Shown here in pieces: positions 12,460 through 23,277 of a DNA stretch of 64,000 bases. The stretch covers positions 62,001 to 126,000 of the forward strand of contig JAJNNX010000020.1 of NCBI GenBank assembly GCA_023159155.1. The letters are read 5' to 3'. The stretch comes from Ustulina deusta (taxonomy: Eukaryota; Ascomycota; Sordariomycetes; Xylariales; Xylariaceae). The notes below the pieces were generated by a model. That model saw only the letters and a program-made list of their open reading frames with translations. It was not told where the DNA came from and did no database searches. The position numbers and the translations under genes are program-made. Numbering within the stretch: position 1 is the stretch's first letter; each line of letters opens with the position of its first letter.

Positions 12460-14564
12460 TGTAGCGGGTCCGTGATTGAGGGAAGACTTGAGGTGTAAAA
12501 ATACGGAAGGGTTATGCCGATTCGAAAATCAGTATCAGCCAGGAACGTGAAAGAGAGAAAATTGAAGAAGTAGTTGAGAAATGAGAAGATGTGAGTGGGG
12601 ACGGCATAGATATAGTGAATCCTATTCCCCGCGAGCTAGCAATATGCGGCTCTTCTCCCTCTTAATTCATGTCCTCGAAAACCATGTTTCGACCGCGAGA
12701 CAGGTCCAACAAATCAAGCGCACGCATGCTACTAGTGCTGGATAATCTCGCATGTTCTATAATTAGACCTGATATGAAAGTGGTGCGGCAGCCTGAGGAA
12801 AAAGTGCACTTCTAGAGCGCTACGAGGCGAGTCTGACATGCATTGAGCTATATCGGGAAAGGTAATATCAATCTAACCACCCTATCAAGTATTTGGAGTG
12901 AGTTCTATACATCCTTCGCCGCTAGATGTTACCAATTCGTAACATGTTAGTATGTAGGACATCAATCTAAACGCTCTTTAAGTGCTGCTTGCTCTATATT
13001 GGGGGAGCATGCAACCATGGCTAGTCCTAATAGTCGTGGAGGTTAAGCGAGAAGGGGTTGAAGATAAAAATGGCAAATTTGGTGGTCGTCATTAAGGACC
13101 GGCCATCCTTGGGAGCTGAAAAGAAAGAGGGGTAAAGTGCACTTCCGTTCCATTGAAGATATTGCTTATTGCTTACGGCGTCGACATTATAAAGCTTCGC
13201 CTGCAGGCTACCTATGTGACAAGAGGAGTGATTTGTTACCTGAACCAAGAGCTGAGAAGCAAACCGCATTGTGGCTTCCATTTGGACCGGGGAGTCATCT
13301 TTATCTAGCCTGTGTAAGCCGCCACAATAGTACAGCTTCAGAAAACACGATCAAGTGGTGTGGCGATGCAAAGATCTAGTTGAGTTAGGGAGCGAAGTGT
13401 TGTAGTATATGGTCAGAGCGACTACGGGTGAAGGTATTAAGATTAAGCAGGCTAGAAGGGGGACAAGAGGGCCCAAGTATCACGTACTGTAAGCGGGTAG
13501 GTTGTGTAGGTAATGGCACAATGCTAGATCATTATTGTGAATTAAGTTACTGAAATGGCTCACTTGCCCAGTTCTGGGAAGCCAGCCGCCATTCACATCC
13601 TTCTATAATAATAATCTAGCTAATCTAGTAAGCCTAGTCGCTGAAGCCCATGAGATGATACAACGGGCTGGGCTGTTGGCGCCTGGAAGCGCGCGGTATG
13701 CGGGGAAACCAAAGTTGCTGATCCTTCCGCAACACGCCAAGCAGTGATTCCAATCTGACATGCTTGGTGTGGTAATCCTGACTTTGGGGGTTTCGATGGG
13801 TGTTTCCAATCATGCCCAGTGTTTTCAGTTGTAGCGCTAGCATGTCAAGGCATGTATATCAGGTCAATTGAGAATTATAGCACGAATAGTAATATCAACA
13901 ACCAGGGCAACATCATGGGGCTAGGTGCTGGTAATTATGGTGACAGGTAAATTCGTAAAGGTAACAAATCCAAAGTAACTGCATAATCGAGGGATTTCAA
14001 GAAAAGGGGGTGAATACAACCAGCGGAAATAACGAAGGCGGACTGAACGTGATAAAGGGGGGAGCCACCAATATATCAACGGCCGTGCCCTAGGTTTCGC
14101 CGCGGCTGACTTGCGCTCCAGTATTCGATAGTTGGCGTGTTTTCATCTTAGCTCAAGCGTTGAGGCACAAGTGCGTATTGCATAGATAGCCTTGGAATCA
14201 ATAAATGATTGTTATATCTTTTTGCATTTGTGGTCATCCTACTTTTTGTCTGACTCTCGTTGATAGCAGTGCTTGCGTGTATGTAGTAACAAGGCTATGG
14301 ATATTAATGCAGCCATAAGGGCATGCCGTGGGTACATATATGAATCCTACACTTTGGCTACACTCACGCTAATTAACTTTAATTCTCCGGTGCAGCTTTG
14401 ACTGGAGGTAAAGATAATAAGGTAGGCTTTGAAACTAGAGCACCTATGTGCCCATGCAGCCTGCCTTTGCTGCCCCTATATAGCTAAAGCTATGATAGTT
14501 ACTATAGCGAAATGAAATATAAAGTTCATTGTAAGGAAAACATACTTTAAATATTTAATATATA
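12460..14564. other. Intergenic region without a supported gene
   Basis: The promoter of the GTPase-patatin gene should lie just above 12459. Minus-strand frames at 13027-13281 and 13603-13843 and the plus-strand frame at 13137-13379 have no family character. No clear repeats were recognised. Composition is moderately A+T-rich. Confidence 0.4.
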
Positions 14565-14876
14565 TGTTATACCAAGGGGCGTACATTGGTGTATGCACGT
14601 GGGTGGTACTCGAAGGCGTAGCCTGGCTGGCTATTGGACCTGTTCGTATTGTTGTATTATTAGCTCCCTGTTAACCTAGGTGTGCGTACATGGTGGGTCA
14701 TATGACATTTCTAGGTCACATGACCACGCACACCCTAGTAGGTGGATATAAGGTCCCTCGCCCAACGTTTCCCCACGGATGTTGACCTTACTTCTTGACT
14801 GGAACCGCTTGGCAATCCTAATTCTATCGATAAGGCAGGGTATCCAAATATACCGTTGTATACTGGTGTAACGACA
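14565..14876 (+). repeat. Possible solo LTR
   Basis: The stretch begins TGTTATACCA and ends with TGGTGTAACGACA. These are nearly inverted copies of each other (TGTTATACCA against TGGTATAACA), as expected for an LTR with TG...CA ends. Length is about 310 bp with no coding potential. I do not see a convincing 5-bp target duplication (ATATA before, ATGCC after). No related internal region is next to it. Confidence 0.45.
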
Positions 14877-15169
14877 ATGCCATCATTGACAAGTTTGCTA
14901 TCAACGTACCCCTATCTGACTGGCTGAAACAAGGCTACCTGCCTATAATGGCTCTTGGACTTGGAACTAATTTTACAGTCCTATCCGCTCTTCAGACTAG
15001 ACATCAGATTGCCTCCCGGGTTTGGAGTATGTTCTATGGTTTAACCGGGGTCGATGCCGATGCGCAGCTAGACGGTGTTCTTGTGCTAGGTGGCTATGAC
15101 CACGCCAAGATGATGCTGTTGGGGGGAGAGGATGTGAACTCTAGTCTACCAGGGAGGGAAGGTAGCTAA
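14876..15169 (+). pseudogene. Fragment of an A1-family (pepsin-like) aspartic protease
   Basis: An open frame starting exactly where the LTR-like sequence ends reads like the middle of a fungal secreted aspartic protease. It has a LGLGTN..LSAL segment, then IASRVWSMFYG, and then QLDGVLVLGGYDHAKM, matching the family pattern 'S-R-x-W-S-x-x-x-G ... L-D-G-x-x-V-x-G-G-Y-D'. The N-terminal lobe with the first catalytic Asp, the second DTG and the C-terminus are all missing, and the frame closes at 15169. It is therefore a relic, perhaps truncated by the LTR insertion. The family call rests on the GGYD region and is moderately sure. Confidence 0.5.
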
Positions 15170-15482
15170 CGCGTCTGCGCCCAGAGCTCGATGAGGTTTT
15201 GGATTTGCTGTACTTATTGGAAACCTGTGGGCATCCGCCCTCCCGGCAGACCCAGTCCTGAAGCACAAAATGCTGGGAGGCGCAGTGCCCCTTCCATTCG
15301 TTCTTGCTTGTGAATGTAGAGCGATGCCTGAAAACTCGGACAGGCAGGTGAAAGGCTGTGTGTTCTGCTGCTTGACGTAATTGTTGAGTCCATACTGGTT
15401 ATTAAAGAACACCTTGGGGTATTCGGTGCAAGCATGCTGTCCGTAGGTGTGTAAATAAATTGCTTGGCGTCAGGAGCCACAC
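15170..15482. other. Gap between protease relic and ankyrin gene
   Basis: It contains a minus-strand frame (15146-15412) without recognisable domains. It may hold decayed remains of the aspartic protease and the 3' UTR of the ankyrin gene. Nothing further is seen. Confidence 0.35.
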
Positions 15483-18400
15483 TCAGATCTGCCGCCATTT
15501 TTCGAACAGAAGGTCAATGATGTCGCTGTGACCAGAATTTGAAGATAAGTTGCGTCGAGTTAACTTGTTCTTGTTGGCTATATTAGGATCTGCCCCATTC
15601 TTAAGCAGCAGCTCAAGGACTTTAATGTGATAAGACTCAAAAGCTATATGGAGTGGTGTCCTGCCCCTGGTGTTAGCTATGTTAAAATCTGCTCCTTTTT
15701 CAAGTAGCAGCTTAACGACTTTGACGCGACCAGAATTAGAAGCTATATGGAGTGGTGTACCCCCGGTGTTCTCAGTTGCGTTAAGATCTGCCCCTTTTTC
15801 AAGCAGCAGCTTAACGACTTCGATGTGACCAAACATAGAAGCTATATGGAGTGGCGTCCGCCCCCCGGTGTCGGCTGTGCTAAGATCTGCCTCCTTTTCA
15901 AGCAGCAGTTTAACGACTTCGACGTGACCAGAACTAGAAGCCATATCGAGTGGTGTGTACCCCCAGTTCCCGGCTACGCTAGAATCTGCCCCTTTTTGAA
16001 GCAGCAGCTTGACGACTTCAAGGTGGCCCTCACTTGCAGCAACATATATTGGACTCCTCCCTTCGTTATTCGTAACGTCCACGTGTGCTGCGTTTTCTAA
16101 CAGAAGTCTGACAATCGAAGTGTAACCTTTTGATGCTGCAGCAATTAGAGGTGTTTCACCGGAGTTCTTTTTAGCGTTAATTTCAGCGCCTTTATCGAGA
16201 AGCAGCTGTACCACTCCTTCGTGGCCATTCAATACAGCACGTATCAGGGGGGTGTAGCCTTCCGGATCCGCGGTACTGGGTGAATCACCTTGGTCAAGCA
16301 ATCGCTGCACGCTCTCTGCGTCCCCCTCCTCTGCGGCCAGTGATAGCAGCGTGTATCTACCTCCGTTTTCCAGAATAGCATCAGCTGAGCTTCGCATCAT
16401 TGGAGAAAGCGAGCTAGTGTGAGATGACGCAGACAGAGAATGAGCAATTGATATAGCATCCCTAGCACGCGTTAGTTACTACATAAACATCAGCGAAAGC
16501 AGTCCTAGTGACTTACATCTCGTTCGAGTAAGCCATATGTAGCAAATAAACCTTCCATTCTTCTATGTCGGTGTTCATAGTGTTGATACGTTGTTTCGTT
16601 GCCTCTATCTCTTTGTGATGGGTGTCCTCTAGATGCCGGAAGTAGTTCTCGTCGCCCTCGCCGCTCTGCGAGTGACAAAGGGTGCAAGCCCACTTCTCCA
16701 ACACACCAGTATTCCGTGTCTGGCTCAACGGTTGACGATCTTGCGAAGAAGACCAGTTATCACTGGATTCTTGCTTAAAATAAGAATGTATAGAGAAGTA
16801 ATCCATGTTGAATTGGGTGATTGATATCGATTCTACTTCACTGATCTTGGGCGGGTTTCGGTCGAGATCACGGAGTTGTAGTGATGGACCACCACCTGGA
16901 GTCATGTTTTCGTATTTAGTCATGTCAAGAAATAGCTCGTTACCATCAGAGTCAACGACACTTATTTCTCCGGAGTCTTGCTCTTTCGGAGCCACACTTT
17001 CAGCCCATTCGGCAATCGAGAAAGAATATTCGTTGCCTTCGTGACCCTTGTAGAGCCTCGCCACGTAATCTGGGTCAAATGTTGCAACGGGTTTGCTTGG
17101 ACTGAAACTTGGATCCATCGGCCAGGGAAGGGAACGGAGAGAAAAGTCATGGATGTGCTGCAAGACATGCTCGACCAAGTCTGGTGAGTCCGGGGTTCCC
17201 TCGCTATCACATAACGGACATTTGGTAATTCCCATCACCTTGATTTCCGAGTCTGATAGTAGGTCTTCGAGGTTGTCGGAGATAGCATCCGAGTGTATGG
17301 ATATAATATGGTTTATTACTCCATGGAGCGACTTGAACACGAGAGCGTCACCTTCGCAACAAGGACATTGCCATTGGGATGGATGGTCATTCATGAAATG
17401 GTCTTTCCATTCGTTATGTGTTGCGAAGAGATTGTACGGTATTGGGCAATTCTCGAGGATGCATGTGTACGGATTTATGTCGTTCGCCAGATGTTTCCTT
17501 GTATTGTTAACATCCCAAATCAAACAACAGGAATCGAAGCCCTTACCTCCATGGGCTACCTTCCCCTTCACTCGCTGGGATGGCTTGACAGCAACAGGGG
17601 CATTGGATCAACTTCTGTTCTGAAGGAGCATACGCCTTGGGATATCGTGCGGTAGCTGTAATGGATGTAATACGGGTGACTGTTGATCCGGGCCGACGAC
17701 TATCTCGAAGTCCACCCCATTTCGAATCTAGGCCCGAGGCCGACGTCACAGTCGTCATAGGAGTGTTTCTTCGAGGATTAGTCGGCAATGTTTGTCTTTC
17801 CTGCATTGTCGCAGTTACATTCCCGGCCGGAGTCGAGTTAACTCTCGTCTCGGCATGACTTGGGGATGCCTCAGCAATAGTGTACAGTGGCATATTAGAA
17901 GCCTTCGCCGAGGTGCCTTTCAGACCGTGAGAGTGTCTCTGAGCTTCCAGGAATCGATGCCGCCTTCTCATGTTAGCCTCTACGAGACGTTCTTGGATTG
18001 ATGTGAGCTTGAGGTTTGCGAAGTAATCGACGCTGTGTATTTCCTTCCCCTCATTTGCAGGCCTGCCATTCTCAGTTGGCTTCGACGCGATAACGCAGGC
18101 GAGATGCGCCCTAAACATGCGATACTTCTCCCGATTCGTATCAAAGGAACTATCCGCCTTTCGAAGTCGAGATTGCTGGCCACTTTGTCGAATTTGAACT
18201 CCAACTATGGCTAGGCTGTCCACAGTGGAATTAATATTAGAAATTATATCCTTGACATCCAATTTGTTCTCTGCAGCAATGGAACATTCGCTAAAAAAGC
18301 CTCGAAGCATGAAAAGTAGCCCCCGAATGAGATAGATATCATCGGGCCGGTGCTGGAATCGCCAATCCAGTGACTCCTTCGCTTGAGCGGTGGCCCCAAC

Positions 18401-18547
18401 GCTATCAGCCCAGAGCCTGAGATCAGCAAGTCGGGTTTGCATATAGGTTTTGTCGTTGCCTTCTAGCCGTCGGATACTCTGCCTAGCCCCTTCCAAGCAC
18501 GACTTCGTCATGTCAGCAATCGAAGCCTCTTCAAAAGCAGCGTCCAT
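15483..18547 (-). CDS. AcuF-type C2H2 zinc finger protein with C-terminal ankyrin repeats
   Basis: Three exons, 17547-18547, 16517-17497 and 15483-16461, join in frame at good GT-AG sites to give 986 residues. The N-terminal roughly 230 residues are helical (MDAAFEEASIADMTKSCLEG). Next comes a C2H2 array of the type annotated in fungi as 'oxidoreductase acuF-like C2H2 zinc finger', running from IQCPCCCQAIP across the first intron to HLANDINPYTC, with further C..H motifs to about residue 460. A last C2H2 (WACTLCHSQSGEGDENYFRH) lies near residue 630. The C-terminus is nine ankyrin repeats (GRTPLHIAS..GHIEVVKLLLEKGADLN pattern) ending QI-stop. The role is unknown. The architecture resembles STAND/NLR-associated fungal proteins but has no NACHT domain. 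It is transcribed divergently from the subtilase gene over a 298-bp gap. The frame is intact. Confidence 0.85.
15641..16036 (-). repeat. Tandem 99-bp units encoding ankyrin repeats
   Basis: At least four units with a strict 99-bp period start at about 15641, 15740, 15839 and 15938. Each begins on the plus strand with AAGC(T/C)ATAT(G/C)GAGTGG and contains a (A/T)AGCAGCAG(C/T)TTAACGACTT-like block. Similarity at DNA level is much higher than needed to keep the ankyrin fold. This suggests recent duplication or gene conversion of repeats. Confidence 0.8.
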
Positions 18548-18555
18548 AGCAAATT

Positions 18556-18587
<32 letters not shown>

Positions 18588-18845
18588 GCTTAACCCGAAG
18601 AGCTCGATGATGAAAGGCCTCCAAGGGCATATAGATGGATGAAGTTAACCCTCAGATGCTGTCGGGCGCTCCAATCCGACTCTTGGTCCGTGCTCTGTGT
18701 AAGCGGATGACTTTTCAGCTCCGACCCCCGCGCATTGCTGCTGCGACCAAACCATCTGTCTGTCAGTAACTCCGACATCCTCATTACAGATCATTTTCAT
18801 CCATCTTCCTTCCTCCCTTCCCTTGGCTTCCTTGCTCGGGTCACC
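18548..18845. promoter_or_regulatory. Shared divergent promoter region
   Basis: This 298-bp gap separates the start codons of the ankyrin/C2H2 gene (minus) and the subtilase gene (plus). It contains a (TTG)n microsatellite directly in front of the minus-strand start and a CT-rich leader (CTTCCTCCCTTCCCTTGG) in front of the plus-strand start. Head-to-head placement suggests coordinated expression, which is an inference. Confidence 0.5.
18556..18588 (+). repeat. (TTG)11 microsatellite
   Basis: An uninterrupted run of TTG units lies 9 bp upstream of the ATG of the minus-strand ankyrin gene. In the mRNA it would read as CAA repeats in the 5' leader. Such tracts vary in length between strains. 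Confidence 0.9.
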
Positions 18846-21800
18846 ATGGCACATACGCGAGGTAATTTACTCTCATTGCAACTCCTGGCTTCAGTAGCTC
18901 AAGATGCCTATGAAATTATCTTCCCACTCGCCATCAAGAACGCGAACGGTCTGGTTGCCAATATCGCGATTAGGCTTAAGTTCATCGCAGAAAATCTATC
19001 TAATCAAGAGCTTTCCAAAATCCCCCTCGACGCTCAAACCGTTTCCACAAAGGCTCTTCAGGATTTATTACAAATAGCCAAGGTATGTAACAGCGCTCGA
19101 GCTATAGCAGTACCTTGAAGTAATTAGCTTCGTAGTGGCCACCGCCTAAAGCTTCTTGGGGTCGGCGCCACATAGAGGAGGACTCTCAGGCACTAAGGCA
19201 TACCTTCGGTCATCTACTTCAAAACGAGGCGTCTAAACGCCATGTGCAACAATCAGTTACCACATTTTGCAAAGAACGACCCAGTATCATCCGGCCCTTC
19301 GAATCACGCTTTGCCCATCTTTCGGATCTACTCACAAAGAATATCCTGAGATCGCAGCGCACCCTTACCGACGCCGCTGCTTATTCCTTGCCTCCCCCTA
19401 GAGATGTATATCCTGACCAGGTTCACAAGCTGTTCCTCGACGGAGTTAAAAGTCACGCAGCTTGCATGCTAGAGGGTCATGCAGGGCCAGGACCCCAGGG
19501 TACAGCGAAAACTAATTGGCATATCACTAGGCTTTGCCTCGAGTCCGGGTTCCTTTCAGAAGACCAACGAGTACTTTTCAAGATCGTAACTACAACTTCG
19601 AAAATGACATACTGGCAGGAATTGGCATTTAGAGTTCCGATGCAAGTCCCTTTCTCTTACATGCTTAGTCGATAAGTGCTCACACCTACCCTTTCACCAA
19701 GACAATAAAGAGTCTCCAACAACCAAAGCAGTATAGATACTACCGCATTTAATAATTCACCCCTCTCATCTATGCGAAAGCATTATTTATTTCTAGCATC
19801 AAGCTCGAGATATTCAATTGGGCTAATCGGATACAGAATAAATACCAAAGTGAAAGATGCCCAAGAATCGCGGCAGGGCAGCAAAGACACTTTTGACACT
19901 ACCGAATTTTCTTTAATTTCAAGTGGAGATACTTGTAAATACCTCGACAATCCAATTTATGCTAGAATTAGTATTGGCAAGTGTGAAGTCTCTTTATTCC
20001 TATACATTGGCGGTGTTTGAGACTACTGTCAAGCTCGGATCCTCCTTAGTCAGCAAAGTTTCTACTGGTTCTACTACTATGAACATCTTTTCCCCCCATT
20101 TCCGAAACATGGAAAATACAAGGGCAAACACAGCCCAACGCTTCAGATCACTTGTAGAGTTTTCACTTGTTGAGGAAACTTCAAGAGGTGTGCTTCCTCA
20201 CGCATTGTTTGCGGTAGGCGGTGGTGAGGAAGTAGAGGGATATCTCTATATGACAAGGCGAAGCTCCTGCTTCGGGGGCATAGGAAAATAGCAAGGAGAG
20301 GTAACACCTAATTGATGGATGAGAAGTCGAACAGCTAGTCTCCTATTCGTTTCGTCCAATTACTGACAAGTCTGTTTAGAATTAGATGAAGACTGTCATC
20401 TCTACCAACTACAAGATCCTGAACGACTTCAGTATATCATATCAGGCCACGGTTTACCACTTTCGGAACTGCTCAAGCTGGGGAAGCTCACAGTTGAACA
20501 GAAGATCAAGCTGTCTTACACTGTCGCTCGAGCATTCTGGCAATTTTACAACTCAGAACTAATGAGTGCTAGATGGACAAGTGAAGACATCTTTCTCTTT
20601 CGTTTAGATCAGGAATTCCCGTCTCCCGAAGATATTCTTTTGAGAGTCTTCGTTTCTTTCCCTTTCGGCAGCCAGTACAAGGAATCCCCTGCGGAATTCT
20701 ACGAAGAGGGGCTACACACTCACCGGTATCCACGAATACTCTACTTGGGGATAATTCTTCTAGAAATAGGCCTTGGGGAGGCTCTGGGGACGGGAAACTC
20801 CCAGCTTGGCGGTATCGAACATACAAATAAAATTCATATGAAAGCTGGATTGAAGTTGAAGAAACTGAAGGCAGAAAAGTGGGATGGCTTTGCGTCGAAG
20901 GACTGTTTTGTTGAAGCCGTTGAGAACTGTTTGGAATCAGTCAACTTCAAGGAGACAACAAGCCGCGTGAGATACCAGTACCAAAGCGATTCAAGTAAAG
21001 AGCCAGACCTCTCGGAGAGGAAAAATGCGCTTTACCGAAAGGTTGTTGCACCCTTATTTCGGCTAGCCACGGTAGGATTCGAAGACTCAGACGAACCACC
21101 ATTGATCCGAATTCCAAATCAAGTGCGCAGCAAATCGATATCGACCGATGGTGAAGAGCTTCAAGACTCCTGGGGGGAAATTCGCGACACCCACTCTTCA
21201 TTCCTTTCTGGTCCCTCAGGGAGCAGCAAGGGGTTCCTCGATCATCTCCAAGTCATAGCCGGACACATAACGCGCTGCCGAAAACTGGCGAAGACCACAA
21301 AACCAATTCGAGTTGCCATTTTGGACACTGGATGTCGGAAAGAACTGCCCTTTTTCAAAGACGATCGTAGGGGGGGCCGGCTTAAGGGCTGGAAGGACCT
21401 CACTCTGACAGGATCGCAAAGCGCAATCGACACATTTGGCTATGGCACATTCATGGCACGACTGCTCACGCATGTCGCGCCGATAGCGGATATCTACGTC
21501 ATTCGCATGGCAGAGAATACTGAGGACCTGGAGAAGCATGGGCAGCAAATTGTTAATGTATGTGAGATGTTGTTTCCCCTTAGTAACGTACTGACTATGG
21601 ACCAGGCAATCATCCATGCCGGACTAGACCCCGAGTGGAAGGTTGATATCATTTCAATGTCTTTTGGGATCCCCCATGAGCGCAAGAAAGAATGTGAAGC
21701 CATTTCAGATGCCCTCGAGAAGGTTACAAAAGAGCGCGATGGTTCTGTGTTGTTCTTCGCAGCCGCCGGGAACTCGGGGATAAACAAAGAAAATTTCCCA

Positions 21801-22298
21801 GCTAGTCACAAAGACGTCATATCTATTTATGCGACAAACTCCGACGGCGCCTTTTTGGAGTCGAATCCATCCCAGCGCGAAGATGGACCCAAGCTTCTCG
21901 GTACTTACGGCACGGATATTCCCCTCACCATCATGAAGGAAATCCAGACGCCTTTCCCACAAGCAGATTTGAGCGCGGGAAGCTCAATTGCAACCGCCAT
22001 TGCAGCCGGAGTTGCTGCTATTACACTGTCATATGTTGCAGCACTGCCTTCCCTGCTTAACTTCAAGCAATCTGAGGCAACTTGCGCTAAGCTTCACAAG
22101 AGAAATGGGATGGAGCAGATACTGTATATCATGTCAGCCCTAAAGGGACATAAACATCATTTCATCAGGGTTTTGGGGAGAGAAAGGGAAAGATATAGAG
22201 GTTTTCACCGACGTTTGCAGAGCAGTCAAGAACATCAAAGACTAATTAGGAATGAGAGATCAATACTTACTATATCTGATGCCGCACCAGCCATCTAA
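18846..22298 (+). CDS. Subtilisin-like (S8) serine protease with DUF7580-like N-terminal region; altered triad
   Basis: Exon 1 (18846-19082) splices in frame to an exon starting at 19134. The last long exon runs from about 20387 to 22298. Between 19675 and 20387 I cannot derive one clean splice path, so that part is open. The N-terminal half is helical with blocks (HKLFLDGVKSHAAC; KLSYTVARAFWQFYNS) like the fungal DUF7580 region found before subtilase or kinase domains. The C-terminal S8 domain has catalytic Asp in AILDTG, oxyanion Asn in AAAGNSG and nucleophile Ser in AGSSIATAIAAG. The His motif, normally GHGTHVA, reads GYGTFMA, so the triad His is replaced by Tyr. There is no signal peptide, so the protein is probably intracellular. 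It is divergent from the ankyrin gene and convergent (136-bp gap) with the 22435-23277 gene. A two-gene model is possible. Confidence 0.75.
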
Positions 22299-22434
22299 AA
22301 TTTTAAACGATAAGTGCGCACGCTAAGTGTTCCCCCAAGCCTCTGGGTGATTTCTAGAATTGGAGTGCAACCTCTGAGCATAAAGGGCGCTCTTGTTGCC
22401 TACCTGAGACCTCTATATCAATCAAGGCGGTTCT

Positions 22435-23277
22435 TTACTTTTTCAATGGAAGATAAATACACATCTCGTTCTCTCCAATCGCTGCACTTTCGTATTCAAC
22501 CTCTTCCTCCAGGTCCCCTTCAATCTCGTCTTCCGTAGCTTCAACAACAACCAGCGGCTCCTCCGCCTCGCCCGCGGCACCAGTCAAGAACGCGCTCTTG
22601 TGGCTAAACAGTCCCGTTTCCACCCCCGCCCTACGAGTGCGAATGACATGGAGCCGATACGCGAATACGATCCCCGGGGCCGTCTCATACGAGTCGGCGA
22701 CCGTGTTCTGGCCATCGTACCTCACTTTCCCACCAACCTCAATAGGCAGCGTTCCCGTGGGCGGGCCGGACGTCTCGGTTGACACGGTAAAATTGGAGCT
22801 CCTTTCCTTTGTCACTGTTAACGAAGATGTGGCAATGCGCAGTCCCGAGACAATGTAGACCGGCCGCTTGCCAAACATGCCCGAGTTAATCTGGGCGCGC
22901 ACCGCGGGGAGATTGGCAATGGCGGTCACCATCTCGGGTGTCAGCGGATCCTGAAAAAAGCGGATTTCGTGATCTGTTTCGCTGTAACTGATGTTGTTAT
23001 TTTTGCCAAAATCGCCGCCTGCTACGGCAGACGCGAGGCCCTCGAATGTAAGCCACATGCTGAGACCGCTAGACCGTGATTGTGAGCGGCTGTGGGCGTG
23101 ATTTGGCTCTACAATGGTTGCCTGAGGTGGTAGTTCAATCTCGCCTGCAGTGCCGCGGCCCACGGTCGCGAGGACGGTTGTCGGTTTGGACCAGTGTGGA
23201 ATCACCATGCCCAGGCGGAGGGGGCCATCAGTGGTAAAGGTAAAATCCGGCGGCAGAAACCACGTGCCGGCCATCAT
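22435..23277 (-). CDS. Gasdermin-like candidate (fungal RCD-1/HET-Q1-like), uncertain
   Basis: Intact single-exon gene of 280 residues with two adjacent ATGs at 23277 and 23274. No signal peptide and no long hydrophobic helix is seen. The first 230 residues are rich in alternating polar/apolar segments suggestive of beta strands (SSLTVTKERSSNFTVSTETS, residues 151-170). They include FGKRPVYIVSGLRIA at about 135-149 and IVFAYRLHVIR near 203-213. A very acidic linker (about 236-265) then leads to a short hydrophobic C-terminus. Length, lack of introns, a core plus a small detachable tail, and a subtilase gene next door match fungal gasdermin-like proteins, which are activated by proteolytic removal of a short C-terminal piece. 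I cannot confirm the fold from sequence alone. It could be another fungus-specific beta-rich protein. Confidence 0.5.
   Translation of the reverse strand: MMAGTWFLPPDFTFTTDGPLRLGMVIPHWSKPTTVLATVGRGTAGEIELPPQATIVEPNHAHSRSQSRSSGLSMWLTFEGLASAVAGGDFGKNNNISYSETDHEIRFFQDPLTPEMVTAIANLPAVRAQINSGMFGKRPVYIVSGLRIATSSLTVTKERSSNFTVSTETSGPPTGTLPIEVGGKVRYDGQNTVADSYETAPGIVFAYRLHVIRTRRAGVETGLFSHKSAFLTGAAGEAEEPLVVVEATEDEIEGDLEEEVEYESAAIGENEMCIYLPLKK

Noticed and set aside
15747..16100. 117-residue plus-strand repetitive frame
   Set aside because: It is antisense to the ankyrin repeats. The periodicity is inherited from the minus-strand gene.
16633..17655. Plus-strand frames opposite the C2H2/ankyrin gene
   Set aside because: They lie antisense to exons with clear zinc-finger motifs and have no domains of their own.
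22598..22858. Plus-strand frames opposite the gasdermin-like candidate
   Set aside because: They are shadows of the intact 280-residue minus-strand frame, which has coherent protein features.
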